Source: Luzula sylvatica (Eukaryota > Streptophyta > Magnoliopsida > Poales > Juncaceae). Taken from it: DNA of 64,000 nt. Positions 37,063-48,896 of this stretch are shown in pieces. The translations under genes were made by a program, and so were the position numbers. The DNA lies in NCBI GenBank assembly GCA_946800325.1, contig OX326956.1, positions 25,394,356-25,458,355 on the forward strand. Direction: 5' to 3'. Under the pieces are notes generated by a model that was given only the letters and a program-made list of their open reading frames with translations, was not told the DNA's origin and ran no database searches. Each line of letters starts with the position of its first letter. The first letter of the stretch is position 1.

Positions 37063-38939
37063 ATGGCATCTCTTGAGCCAACGCCCATATCTCCTGCTGG
37101 TGTTCCTCCCGACACTGCGATCCAGACTTCTTCTGCCGCTGCTGCGATTTCCCCAAATCAGCCCCTGTCGGCCTCTCTCCCTTCTGCTATTGCTTCGATT
37201 CAGCCTTCTCCTTCGATCGGAGATGGTCATCACCTTGATCCGGCGATACACTTCTTCAATCCGTCGATTGGTATCCCCAACTCCACTCTCCTTCAATCGA
37301 TGTATCCCTCTTCCTTCTTTCCCGGTGCTCCGATCTCATCATCGGTCCCCTTCTCGTTCATAGGATCTCACTCTTCACCACCTATTACCTCCTTCCGGTC
37401 GAGTACACCGACCCCTCCTCCGATCATGGGTCTCCAGCAACCTCCACCTGGTTTTTCATCTCACTCTGTACCGGGTTTCGGATCCATTCCCTCCTCTTCT
37501 TGGATCGCTAATGGATCTTATGCACCACCCTCAAACCCGATTGGGTTTTCATCTCCCTTCTCGATGCCTATGGATCCTCATCCTCATGTTAACCCCATCT
37601 CCTTCTCTCACTCATTATCTATCAAACTCGATAGAGAGAACTTCCTCCTTTGGAAATCACAGGTCATACCGGTTCTCACCGGTTACGACTTACTCCCTTA
37701 TGTCGACGGCTCGCAATCTCCTCCCTCACCTCATATTACCACACCTAATGGAGAGACTCTCGCGATGGTCCATAATCCAATCTACTCGTTTTGGAAACGC
37801 CAAGATTCTTTAATTCTTTCATGGCTCTTTTCGTCTTTATCGGAATCCGTGCTAGCGCAATTTATCAACTGCCACACTTCCTTGGACCTCATATTACCAC
37901 ACCTAATGGAGAGACTCTCGCTATACATCGCCTATATGCCAATCCTGCCATGTCATCTCTTCTTGACATTAAGCGACTTCTTCACACCACATCGCGAGGG
38001 ACCCTCTCGTGTACATAGTATGTTAATAAGATGCAAGGATTTGCCGATCGCCTTGCATCGATGGGGTCTCCCATCTCCGAGGAAGATCTAGTTGTCCACA
38101 TCACAAATGGCTTGGGTCATGATTATGATCCGTTCGTCATGAACGTTTCAACTCGTGAACGTCCTATGCCACTCATGGAGCTTCTTGGTCATTTGCGCAC
38201 ACATGAGCGTCGCCTCGAATTGCGTGATGCTAGTGTCCAATTGGCTACCTCTCATGCTTCAAACTCTCAAAATGGACTATTACCTACCCCGTCACCTCAT
38301 GCGAACTTCTCTCATTCACCTCGTTTTCCACGCCCGCCTTATCCAAATCGTGGTCGTGGAGGTGGTCGTGGTGGTGCTCGAAATGGTCGTGGTGGTGGAC
38401 GCACTTCCAAAGAGTCTTGTCAAATATGCGGAAAGCCCGGTCATGTTTCCTTGCGATGTTGGAGCCGATTCGACGTTACTATCCAACCTCTCTCTAATCC
38501 GCCTCAAGTTCAAACCGCTCAAGCCACTCAATCCGTTACGTCTCATACTCCAAGCGAGAGTTGGTTCCTTGATACCAGGGCGACTCACCATGTCACCGCC
38601 GACTTGAACAACCTCTCTACTCACTCCATGTACCAAGGAAGCGAGCAACTCCGAGTCGGCAACGGTCAAGGTTTATCCATTTTAAATCTTGGCACTTCTA
38701 CTATTAATTCTCCCATTAAATCTCTTCAACTTAACGATGTTTTACATGTTCCGTCAATTACTCAAATTTTATTGAGTATCTCTCGTTTTACCCGTGATAA
38801 TGACATATACCTTGAATTTTTTTCCCCTCTTATTGCTATGTTAAGGACCGGCGCACCAACAAGGTTCTTCTTCGAGCCAACCTTATTGATGGCCTCTACA
38901 AACTTTCTCCCGCTCAAGTTCTCTCTCCTTTTGCGCTAG
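37063..38939 (+). pseudogene. Copia gag and protease, frameshifted
   Basis: Gag starts at the ATG at 37063 with a long proline/serine-rich N-terminus, then the gag core (LDRENFLLWKSQVIPVL). A 35-bp sequence at 37729-37763 recurs at 37887-37921 in place of the expected gag sequence and breaks the frame. Gag resumes in another frame from about 38031 (MQGFADRLASMG). A glycine/arginine-rich segment and one CCHC knuckle (CQICGKPGHVSLRC) follow. The protease site reads LDTRATHHV: the catalytic DTG has become DTR (AGG at 38577-38579). A further shift occurs near 38830, after which the second frame is not copia-like. Confidence 0.88.
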
Positions 38940-38950
38940 TAACGGAATGA

Positions 38951-39844
38951 GTTTCGGCGGAATTATGGCATCGCCGCTTTGCGCACGCCTCTACCGCAAC
39001 TACTTTACATTTACTTTCGAAATTTACACTTCCTTGTTCGGCACATAAACTTCCTTTTTGTAATGATTGCTCAAAGGCTAAAACGCATAAACTCCCTTTT
39101 TTACCTTCTCATGTTAAAGCACAATTTCCTCTTCAAATTGTGCATTCGGACTTATGGGGTCCTTCTCCCGTAACGGCACAAACGGGCTCGCGATATTATG
39201 TTGTGTTCATTGATGATTTTTCCCGTTATTCTTGGATATATTTCCTATCCTCAAAAGATCAAGTATTGGCGGCATTTACAAAATTCAAAACCATGGTGGA
39301 AAACCTTCTCTCGCGGTCTATAAAAGTGTTACAAACGGATGGCGGTACCGAATTTAAACCTATTTTTCGAAATTTTCCCTCCATTACCCCTCAATTATCA
39401 TGCCCTTACACTCCCGAACAAAATGGGGTGGCCGAACGTAAACATCGGCACATCGTTGAGTTAGCTCTCTCGTGCATGTCTACCGCTTCCATTCCTCCCT
39501 CCTTTTGGGACGAGATCTTTTTGAGTATCGTGTTCATCATTAATCGTCTACCAACCTCTTCCCAACCATCTCCGTTTGAGAGACTTTTTGACCGATTGCC
39601 GGATTATGCGTTCTTTCGGGTACTTGGTTGTACTTGTTTCCCGAATTTGAGACCATGTAACTCCAACAAACTTCAATTCCGGTCTCTACCATGCGTCTTT
39701 ATGGGTTATTCTCTCACCCATAAAGGTTACAAGTGCCTCCACTTACCGACGAAGCGGGTTTATATTAGTCGTGATGTTACATTCGATGAGACCTCTTTCC
39801 CCCTTCTCATCCATCTCGTCCTCTTCTCCCTCTCCTTCCTCTGA
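38951..39844 (+). pseudogene. Copia integrase region
   Basis: After a TGA at 38948 the frame runs through the zinc-binding HHCC part (WHRRFAHAS ... CNDCSKAK) and the catalytic core. Recognisable blocks are HSDLWGPSPV, VVFIDDFSRYSWIYFL, LQTDGGTEF and PEQNGVAERKHRHI, which hold the three acidic catalytic residues. The C-terminal part (FRVLGCTCFPNLRP ... KGYKCLHLPTKRVYISRDVTFDE) is typical of copia. The frame then shifts relative to reverse transcriptase near 39790-39844. Without the upstream stop and shifts it would be part of one polyprotein. Confidence 0.92.
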
Positions 39845-41714
39845 CTCGCATAATTTATATTCAAATCCACTAATAATTTTATCTCCCTCTAATTGGCAGC
39901 AGCACCGGTCAGTGCAGGTGCAACATGGAGATGCGAGTCGCACACACACTCCACTGGGGCCACAAACATGGGACGCCATACCATCACAGCACTCACATGT
40001 GCGTGTGCAATCTGGGGGCGTCAATGGTAGCTCATGTCTCCCATCTCCAGCACTTGCACCTGGACATGTCCCCATGCAGGATTCCCTGCAGTCCAGATCC
40101 GTGCGGCCATGTGTGTTGCAACCCACAACAGCTCCGGATCCCGTGCTCTCTCCGCTGGTGCAATCTCCCGTGTCGCGACTCACCTCCAGCTCTACCACCG
40201 ACTCGGTGCAGCCCCCTCTTGATGAATATCTCCATACACAACCCGTCGAGCCTCCTTTACTCCCCGGGTCTGATCCGGTGTTGTCCCCACTCGAACAACT
40301 CACTTCTCCATTGAGACAAGACTTGTCTCGTCCTACCTCTCTTGATTTGTCTCCGGTCCCTCCTCCGGCACCATCTCGACATCCCATGATCACTCGAAAT
40401 CGCGATAATACACGTCGTCTCAAAGACTTCTCCGACTTTCATCTTTACTCCGCTACTAAATACCCTCTCGCTCTTAGCCTTTCGGTCGAAGATGAGGAAC
40501 CTACGTGCTTCACCTTTGCCAACAAGTCGTTAGCTTGGAGACAAGCAATGGCTCTCGAACTCGATGCTCTCATGCACAATAAAACTTGGGTTCTTGTGCC
40601 ACCTCCCGAAAATCAACACGTTGTTGGTTGTAAGTGGGTTTACAAAATCAAGCGACGATCCGGCGGATCTATCGAAAGGCACAAAGCTCGTCTTGTCGCA
40701 AAAGGCTATAATCAAACCGAAGGCGTCGACTACAACGAAACCTTTAGTCCGGTTGTCAAACCGGTGACCATTCGTGTGATACTATCGATTGCTATTTCAC
40801 GGGGTTGGCCATTGCGACAACTCGACGTGAACAATGCATTTCTTCACGGAGAACTCACCGAAACCGTCTACATGTCACAACCTCCGGGGTTTGCACACTC
40901 CGATTTTCCCGATCACGTGTGCTTACTAAAAAAGGCTCTCTACGGTCTCAAACAAGCTCCGAGGGCATGGTTTCACAAACTTCGATCATGTCTTCTTGAT
41001 CTTGGTTTCTTATCCTCTTCCGCTGATTCTTCTCTTTTTATACGACAAAGACCCGATGCTACAGTCTATTTTCTTGTGTATGTTGATGACATTATCATCA
41101 CGGGAAGTAACTCCACTATTGTAAACGGTCTAGTTCGTGAGCTCGGTGAGCAATTCTCTATCAAGGATCTTGGACCTCTCTCCTACTTTCTCGGTATTCA
41201 TGCCATTCACACCAATAGTGGTCTTCATCTCAACCAAACCCGCTACATTCACTCTCTTCTCTCCAAAGCTAAAATGGACGGTTCTAAACCCATGCCCTCT
41301 CCCATCACCTCCGGTTCTCCACTATCCAAACATGCGGGTATACCTCTCTCGGACCCGTATGAGTACATAAGCATGATTGGGGCGCTTCAATACATTACTA
41401 TTACGCGACCGGACATCTCGTTTGCGGTCAACAAACTCTCCCAATTTATGCATTCACCAACCGAAGATCATTGGTCCGCGGCAAAATGGGTCCTTCGTTA
41501 CCTTAAAGGTACCATTTCTCATGGCCTTCAAGTCAACAAATTTGAAAAAGTTGCACTTCATGCATACTCGGATGCGGATTGGGCAAGTTGCCCGGATGAT
41601 CGTCGATCCACAACGGGGTTTTGCATTTATCTTGGCCCGAACCTTATCTCTTGGAGTTCAAAAAAACAACACACCGTTGCACGGTCGAGCACGGAGTCGG
41701 AATATCGGAGTCGG
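39771..41714 (+). pseudogene. Copia reverse transcriptase and RNase H, truncated
   Basis: A long frame that overlaps the end of integrase in another frame. A proline-rich linker is followed by reverse transcriptase: KTWVLVPPP, GCKWVYKIKRR, RHKARLVAKGYNQ, QLDVNNAFLHGEL, LYGLKQAPRAWF and the catalytic YVDDIIITG (YVDD at residues 437-440 of this frame). RNase H follows (YSDADWASCPDDRRSTTGFC, ISWSSKKQHTVARSSTESEY) and then stops: the last part is missing and the frame runs into the LTR remnant. The domain itself looks little damaged, so the element is not very old. Confidence 0.93.
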
Positions 41715-41730
41715 AATAATTTATCTTACA
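41715..41730 (+). repeat. 16-bp remnant of the 3' LTR
   Basis: AATAATTTATCTTACA is identical to the last 16 bp of the 5' LTR (36967-36982) and is followed at once by TSD copy AATAG. Confidence 0.88.
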
Positions 41731-41735
41731 AATAG

Positions 41736-43784
41736 TAATTAAGTAAAAGTTGGGAATAGGGGGTCAAGTGATCCAGGATTGGCATTCCTGGTTTTGCGAG
41801 ATCCAGGAGTGCGAGTCATTTGCATGCGACCTGAGAAGGTGGGAATCAAAGGCGGCTTTGTCTGAAAAAACGGGTCATCAATTCATACTCTTAGGTCACA
41901 GTTTTTAAGATGAAACTCTCTTTCCATCTAGGGTTAGAGAGAGAGATTGAGGCAGTTCGAGAGAATTGAGTAGTAATTATGTTTTCGTAATTTCACTTTT
42001 GAAGTATTAAAAAAAAAAAGAGTAAATGAAGCAAGGTTCGCGGTCTTCTATTTATTGATGTCAATGAGATCCGAACGCACAACATAAGTCATATTTGAAG
42101 TATTAAAATACGATTTCGATAATAACTTATATCAACTTACCTTGTATCATGGCCCAATTTATATCTTGGTCCATCAACGAATTGAAAAGAGTCAATTTTC
42201 GTTTTCCCTAAACTTGCTGGAGGGGACTCGCCTCCATTGAGTGTTAATAAAAGAAATTATTTTTCATGACTACCAATTAAAATTAAATAAATTTATGACT
42301 ACTTTATAACTAAACTACAGGCATGTGAATTTTGTTACTGGATGTATTAAGAAAATTACCATGTATCATTTTTTAACATATTGTCATATATATTCTTTGA
42401 AAAGTTCATGAATAATCTTTTTCAATGGTATTTATGTTATATTTATTATAGAAAGATTTTAATTTATCAACAGTGAATTTATTTTATATAAAAAATCTAT
42501 TGCGACGACTCCTCGAAAGACCAAATTGATGTCTTGATGAAATGACAATATAGAAATACGTGAGTTGATTTGTATTATTAATTAATTCGATTAGAAATGA
42601 AATTGACCGTTTAATTAAATTGACACGTCAACTCACATTTACTAATATAAATATACTATTGACATATTAATTAAACATGTCAATTAATATTTAATTGAGA
42701 TAATAAAAATATTAATCAATTCATTTTGTCACCTCATCAATACTATTGAAATGTGTTTGGGAGGAGCAAGTTTATTTTCCTAACCGAATTTTGTACATAT
42801 GCTACCTTGTCGGACTTTTTTAATCTTGATTCTGGAGAGTACAAAATAACAATAGTAAGATATCTTTTGGAAAATTTGCGATAGAGAAATACATGTCAAT
42901 AAGTGAGAAAAAGAACGGGATTAATTCAGAAGAACTTGAAAGGTCTGAGAAGATCTCGACATGCCACACAGAATAAAGCGAGAGCGTCGTACAAAGCCAG
43001 AAAGATGAAAATGGGTCGTGTTGTAGAAGTGGATTTTTGTTTTTTATTTTTTTCGACTGAAATTGCCCGGGGTGAGTGATCTCACACACCAATGCGTTAT
43101 ATTAATACTTCAGAAAAGAGAGTAAAATTAATTACATATTTTTGTTAATTATTTTATTTAGAGAACTTCTCAGACCTTTACGAGTTATTTTTGTAGTTGT
43201 GTTTTATTTGTACTTTTTTAATTTCATATGAGAACTAATTTACGATTTATTTTTGTTATTTCTTTTATTTTCCGGATGCATATGTGCCTCTTAAGTTTTC
43301 ATATTTACAGTATATAACTTATAAAAGTAAAAAAATAGTATTTAGATATGTATCATGTGTATTAATGAGGGTTTGTAGGGGGGAAATGAATACGTATACT
43401 GTTTATCGAGGATAATTAACGGGTGATCCGGATACAGAACGAAACGTAGTTATTAATTTAACTTTTTTGTTTTTTGTTATGATAAGAGCAATAGTTTAAT
43501 AAAATGAATGTATATAATTCCTTGATTATTATTTACATCTATCAAGTTCAGACTACTCTAAATCAATAAAATTCCTTTTTACTTTTAGAATTCAATTTTG
43601 TAACAAATCATATTACTTCTTGAGAAAATTAAGCTAATGAGCTCTGAAATTAATTTTGGTTTATTTCTTCTTTTTTTTTAATTTGAAACATTAACCAACT
43701 GACTATAATTTGGAATTGTTTCGAAAAACTTGGTTCGTAATCATAGAAATGATCATTTGATAAACTAGGTAAAGAAAGATTCAT
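41736..43784. other. AT-rich spacer with partial repeat block
   Basis: No gene is seen. The parts at about 42080-42150 ('atttgaagtattaaaatacgatttcg') and 42300-42490 ('gtatcattttttaacatatt', 'atttatgttatatttatta') match pieces of the repeat blocks at 44120, 50120, 52220 and 52590. They form a partial, diverged copy. The remainder shows nothing recognisable. Confidence 0.55.
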
Positions 43785-44484
43785 ATATTTTGCATTGGTC
43801 TTCCTCCAATATCCAATCCAATATAATTTATATTTCTTCCTACTGTGATTTCAAAACGGCTAAGGCTTGACGTTTCGCCGTTCATAATGCACAAGCCTGA
43901 ATTTATATTTGAGAACTATCTTATTGATTTCGAGCAACATGAAAGTGGCATGAATTCAACATACAAATTGCATGAGTGACATTACGGAATTAACATAATT
44001 ACAAGGGTGTATAGGAACATTGGGATGATTCTATGGACCCATTTTCGTAATTAACATAATTTTAAACATGATATTATTTTAATTATGACATTAATTTTAT
44101 AACGTAGTAATTGCATTGTCATGATCTCAATTTAAAGCATCGGAATACGATTTCGGCAATAAAATTAAGTTTATTGATTTTTCAGTCTATTATAACCATA
44201 TGAATTTTGTTTACCAAATATCATTTTTTAATCTCATTGTCATTCCCCGATCAAGCGAAGCCAGTGGATTACTGAACTTAGATCTTAACAACGATGACTC
44301 TCTCGGCAGTTGACCTTCTCGCCGCAACTCTCTCGCATTCGCGGAATCTCCAGTCTCTCACTAGTTAATTTATGATAAAATTTGCAGGTTATTAATTCCC
44401 ATAGGCCCAAATGTTTTTGTTATGGCCGCTTAAGACTTTTCAATTATATCTAAAAACATTGGGCCTAGGCCGAAATTGAGATGT
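43785..44484. repeat. Repeat block copy A
   Basis: Shares an ordered series of words with 49256-50220 and 51465-53095: 'gtcttcctccaatatccaat', 'gacgtttcgccgtt', 'acatgaattcaacatacaaa', 'tttcagtctattat', and later 'ggattactgaactt', 'actctctcggcag', 'ccttctcgccg', 'actagttaatt' and 'aaaacattgggccta'. The same order in each copy shows duplication of one ancestral segment. No coding capacity is seen. Its right part is cut by the hAT element at 44493. Confidence 0.75.
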
Positions 44485-44492
44485 TTCATGAA

Positions 44493-45092
44493 TAGGGGTG
44501 TCAATGGTGTGGATATTGCCCGAACCGACCCGAACCGTATCCGAAAAAATATCCGGATTCGAAAAAAATATCCGAATCCGAGTGGATCCGGATATGGATC
44601 TGGTTGCTAATTTTAAGATCCGGAACCGGATTCGATATTCGGTTTTGGTGCGGGAACCGGATCCGTGTTCCGGATCCGGGTATTTTTAGGATCCGGATAT
44701 TCGAAACTAGATTCGAGTATCCGAAATTGGATCCGGATACTCATATTATATATTATTTTTATGTATTATATTTGATATTAGTTGAAAAATCATATACAAA
44801 TTAATGATTTGTAAATGATTTAACTCACAATCGTAAAATTATGTTTAAATATAATCATATTTATCGTTCATGTCACAAATTATATATATTTATAGTTAAA
44901 AAATAAGTTACGTTATGATAACATAATATCCGTTTTAATATCCGAAACAGAACCATATCCGTATCCATATCCGACAATATCCGAACCGTATCCGTATCCG
45001 TTTATTATCCGAACCGTATCCGGATCCGACAATATGGATATGGATCTGGTATGACCACTATCCGAACCGGATCCGAACCGTTGACACCCCTA
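44493..45092. mobile_element. Non-autonomous hAT element, 600 bp
   Basis: It is flanked by the perfect 8-bp repeat TTCATGAA (44485-44492 and 45093-45100), the hAT TSD length. The ends are TAGGGGTGTCAA and its inverse TTGACACCCCTA. The interior is rich in 'gaaccgtatccg'/'atccggat' words near both ends and AT-rich in the middle. There is no transposase frame. It is inserted in repeat block A. Confidence 0.93.
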
Positions 45093-45173
45093 TTCATGAA
45101 TCATGAGTAAATTAGAACATAAACTATGGAATTGCGTATGTAAATAGAATAAAAAATAAAATACTGGGTCTTG

Positions 45174-45572
45174 TCCAGAATTTAGATGTTTAAACTATGA
45201 AATATTTCAAATTTAGTACATAAAAAGAAATTAAAAATATATATTTGACAAGAAAATAACCTTATTCATTAAGTTGTAAACACCAAATTAGCAAACTTGA
45301 TTTGTTTAATTTGTTTTTCCCAATAGTTGAATTAATACAGTGCTGCAAATGTTTGAAATTTCAAATTCAGCCTGGCGAAAATACGATGGAATTTTGAAAC
45401 ATTTGCAGTATTAATTCAACTATTGGGAAGAACAAATTAAACAAATCAAGTTTGTTAATTTGGTGTTTACAACTTAATGAACAAGGTTATTTTCTTGTCA
45501 AATATATATTTTTAATTTCTTTTATGTACTAAATTTGAAATATTTCATAGTTTAAACATCTAAATTCTGGAC
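45174..45572. repeat. Long foldback (inverted repeat), arms about 180-200 bp
   Basis: The left arm begins 'gtccagaatttagatgttta' at 45174. The right arm ends with its inverse at 45572, with only scattered mismatches and a loop of a few tens of bases near 45371-45393 ('agcctggcgaaaatacgatg'). The left-arm sequence also occurs in a single, non-inverted copy at about 53000-53090, so the palindrome arose by inverted duplication of part of the repeat block. A transcript would fold into a nearly perfect hairpin. Confidence 0.9.
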
Positions 45573-46137
45573 TGAAACCCGGTTTATTATCGCCGACTAA
45601 AACATGTCGTTACAAAGTGTGGTGGTACAACGTCGAAATGTACCGAAAGTTATTTGCCGAAATATTTGGTTGAATTTTGGGCGCGTGTGGTGGTTTGATT
45701 AACGGCAAAGAACCACTGAGATTATGATAAGCTTTTTACGTATGATTAAAAAAATTATGTTTCGAAAATGGATATTATGTGGATATCATAAATATGCATA
45801 TAATATAAGCGACCAAAAATATAAAAACATAAACACTACAGTCACGCCACAAACAATCATTTTTCTCTCTTTCCAAACAATTTCTTTACCGTCAATATCT
45901 CATTTATTTTCCTTTCCGATACATCATTCATGGAAACAAAATTGAAACGCCATTGCTTCTTTGATGGCCCCATTTGTTGGGATTTTGGGATAGATTGGAT
46001 TAATTTACTCAAGTAGATAGTATTTGTGGAGACTATAGTTTGGAGATGGTTATCATAATCAATAGTATATATGAACCGCGGAGAGATTGAGGCACGGAGG
46101 AGAGAGAAAGACAGCAATGGCTCTTCTAATTTTCATT
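45573..46137. other. Spacer without recognised features
   Basis: Short frames on both strands lack motifs or codon bias. No repeat boundaries are seen. Confidence 0.5.
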
Positions 46138-46399
46138 TATACTAGCTTTGTGCCCGCGCAATTGCGAGAGATGTTTTTTATATAATTATTTAAATAGAAT
46201 TAACACGCATGCGTTTGAACTAAATAAATATAATCATGATATATTAACAAATATCATGATGTCAATAGATGCATAAGGTTCATGAAATTAGTCTATCGCA
46301 GATATTATTTTCTAATATAATTTGTATAAATAGCATTTGTTTATGTGTTTCTAAAATCGATTAATATAATCATGACATATTCGCAAATTTTAATATGTA

Positions 46400-46815
46400 T
46401 GTAAAATAGGAAACAAAGACCAAATGTAAAATAAGGAAAAATGATCAAAATTTAAAAAAAGACCGAAATGTAAATAAAAATGACCAAAATGTAAAAAAAA
46501 AAAGGACCAAATGTAAATTAGAACTAAAAAGGACCAAAATATAGATAAAATGGACCAGAATATAAATAAAAAATATAAAAAAGGACAGAAATGTAAATAA
46601 GAAAGGACCAAAATGTTAATAAAAAGGATCAAAATGTAAATTAAAACAAAAAAGGACCAAAATGTAAATAAAAAGGACCAAAATATAAATTCAAAAATGT
46701 AAAAAAGGACCGAAATATAAATAAAAAGCACCGAAATGTAAATAAAAAGGACCAAAATATAAATTAAAACTAAAAAGGACCAAAATATATATAAAAAGGA
46801 GCAAAATGTAAATTA
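46400..46815. repeat. Minisatellite 'ggaccaaaatgtaaataaaa', first block
   Basis: About 18-20 degenerate tandem copies of a unit near 20 bp. Some copies carry 'gaccgaaatg' and others 'aaattaaaac' expansions. Frames read from it on the minus strand (repeated FWSF/YIL) are artefacts. Confidence 0.9.
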
Positions 46816-46912
46816 AAAAATATTTTTGTACACAAAAGCCCTTGATGGCGTGGAGGCATATAATTGCAAGAATTTTCTCTACTTTATACATAAGATAAAA
46901 GTAATGCCTAAA

Positions 46913-47230
46913 ACATGAAATAAATTATCAACGGTCATAATCAAAATATTGAAAATAACGAAATTACCCCTCAATGAATGTAGCTGAGTATTGTGGCCAC
47001 TTTGAAGTAGTCTTCCGGGTATAATACTGATCTCCACCTCGTCGCACTCAAAAACCATTCTATTCTGCCCAAAACGCGAAAGAAATTATCAACATTTAGA
47101 ATCAAAATATTGTAAATGACGAAAATACTCCTCGCCGAATGCAACTGAGTATCGTGGATATTTTTATGTAGTCTTGTGGGTTTAATTTTGCTCTCCATCT
47201 TCCTCGCACTCAAAGCCATTCCATTCTGCC
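46913..47230. repeat. Tandem duplication, unit about 162 bp
   Basis: 'aattatcaac' through 'cattctattctgcc' (from about 46923) is repeated from about 47085. Both copies contain 'aatcaaaatattg', an 'actgagtat(t/c)gtgg' word, 'gtagtctt' and 'ctcgcactcaaa', with many substitutions. Confidence 0.8.
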
Positions 47231-48454
47231 TGAACGAACTCGTTTTGGTTGCACCAATCATAACCAAAATCATGGTCTCTAGTCAGGATAAAATTACCCT
47301 GGTCCTGCAAAGGTCCCGAATTTGTTTCTCTCTTTTCGATTTCCCGAAACATAGCAAAGTCCCAACGTTTTTCCGAATCTGGTGTACTTATGACAAATAT
47401 TTCAAAAAAACCCTGTCTTTTAAAAAAAATAGAATTATCACATATATCCCTAGTAAATATGAAACTTATATACCCGTATAAATATATGAAAATAATGATA
47501 TAATTTGACCAATATAAAAAGTCTATATTTAAAAAAAGACCAAAAATTTGCATGAATACCCCTACAAAAATCTGAAATTACCATATATAACCCTATAAAA
47601 ATATGAAAGTAATGATATCATATGAGAAATATTAAAAAAAAAAATTGAAAAATATAATATATGTATGCTAATATAAATCGGAAATTAATGATATAATATG
47701 AGAAGTTGAGAACTATCACAAAAGGCTTGTATGTTTTAAAAAATTTGGAACTATGATGTATCCCCTACAAAAATATATATCTTAATATAAATCGGAAATT
47801 AATGATATAATATGAAAAGTTGAGAACTATCACAAAAAGCTTCTATGTTTTAAAAAATCTGAAACTATGATGTATCGCCCTACAAAATATTAATTATCAT
47901 ATATATCCCTATATAAATCTCAAATTGATGATATAATATGTGAAATAAAATAAAAATTGTATTTGAAAAAATAAAAAATTAGCATGCATACCTCTGGAAA
48001 AAACATAAATTATTATATTTATCCTTATAAAAAATTCTGAATTTATGATACAATATGAGAAATATTTTAAAAAATATGAAATTATCATGTATAACCTTAC
48101 AAAATATGATATTACCATATATACCCCTATAATAATCTTAAAATAATGATATCGCATGAGAAATATTTAAAAAGTCGTTACATTTAAAAAAACTGAAATT
48201 GTTATAAGATACAAAAATCTTAAAAAGCCCCTATATTTACTGAAATTTGCAAAAATAAATAAATTTATGAATAGTTTATGAACAGTAACAATATTTATGA
48301 AGAGTACACATTTGAATTAAATAAACAAATCCGAAACTATGTTTTGAAAAATTCGAAACTACATTTTATGAACAGCACATTAAGTTGAGAACTATCACAA
48401 AAAGGTTCTATGTTTTAAAAAATCTGAAACTATGATGTATCTCTCAACAGAAAA

Positions 48455-48830
48455 ATATTAAAAGGACCATAATGTAAATAAAAAAGGACCAAAGGGTAAA
48501 AATTAAAAAAAAATTTACAAATAGGCCCCTGGCGACGTGGCTTAATGAGGGGGCAGCAAATTTTTTAATTTTAAAACTTTGAAGGACCAAAATGCAAATA
48601 TAAAGGACCAAAATATGAAAAAAAAAGGAGCAAAATCTAATTTTTTTTTAAAAAGAGGACCAATTTGAGGCCTCTGGACCAAAATGTAAATTTTAAAACT
48701 TCGAAGGACCAAAATGCAAATATAAAGGACCAAAATGTAAAAAAAAGGACCGAAACGTAATTTTTTTTTAAAAAAATGACCATAATGTAAATAAAAAAGG
48801 ACCAAAATGTAAAAAAAAAAAATTACAAAT
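48455..48830. repeat. Minisatellite 'ggaccaaaatg', second block
   Basis: Further copies of the same roughly 20-bp unit, arranged in two sub-blocks. Each ends in the conserved phrase 'ttacaaataggcc' plus 'gcgtggct' and 'gggggcagcaaatt'. Confidence 0.85.
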
Positions 48831-48896
48831 AGGCCGCTGACGGCGGCGTGGCTCATTGTGGGGGCAGCAAATTGTTCTACTTTAGTACTAAGTATA

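Larger units (their letters stand above)
36790..41730 (+). mobile_element. Ty1/copia retrotransposon, decayed, 3' LTR almost lost
   Basis: The 5-bp repeat AATAG flanks the element (36785-36789 and 41731-41735). It starts TGTTAGAC with a 193-bp 5' LTR (36790-36982) and has a tRNA-Met-type primer site. The gag, protease, integrase, reverse transcriptase and RNase H regions follow in copia order, broken by frameshifts. The 3' end is unusual. RNase H runs directly into 'aataatttatcttaca', the last 16 bp of the LTR, so the rest of RNase H and 177 bp of the 3' LTR are missing while the TSD is kept. Confidence 0.93.
46138..48896. mobile_element. Probable repetitive element rich in minisatellites
   Basis: The left edge reads 'tatactagctttgtgcccgc', a start seen in many plant repeats. 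The right edge reads 'ctaagtata', an approximate inverse of 'tatactag'. Inside are two 'ggaccaaaatgtaaataaaa' minisatellites, a 162-bp duplication, and degenerate 'tatacccctataaaaat' repeats (47440-48180). A phrase 'gcgacgtggc...gggggcagcaaatt' occurs twice (near 48530 and 48840). No transposase is visible and no clear TSD was found, so the class is undetermined. Confidence 0.45.

Noticed and set aside
39743..40423. 226-codon minus-strand frame and several overlapping plus-strand frames in the copia element
   Set aside because: Shadows of the proline/serine-rich linker between integrase and reverse transcriptase.
46390..48856. Repeated FYLHFGPF-type minus-strand frames
   Set aside because: Artefacts of the 20-bp minisatellite.
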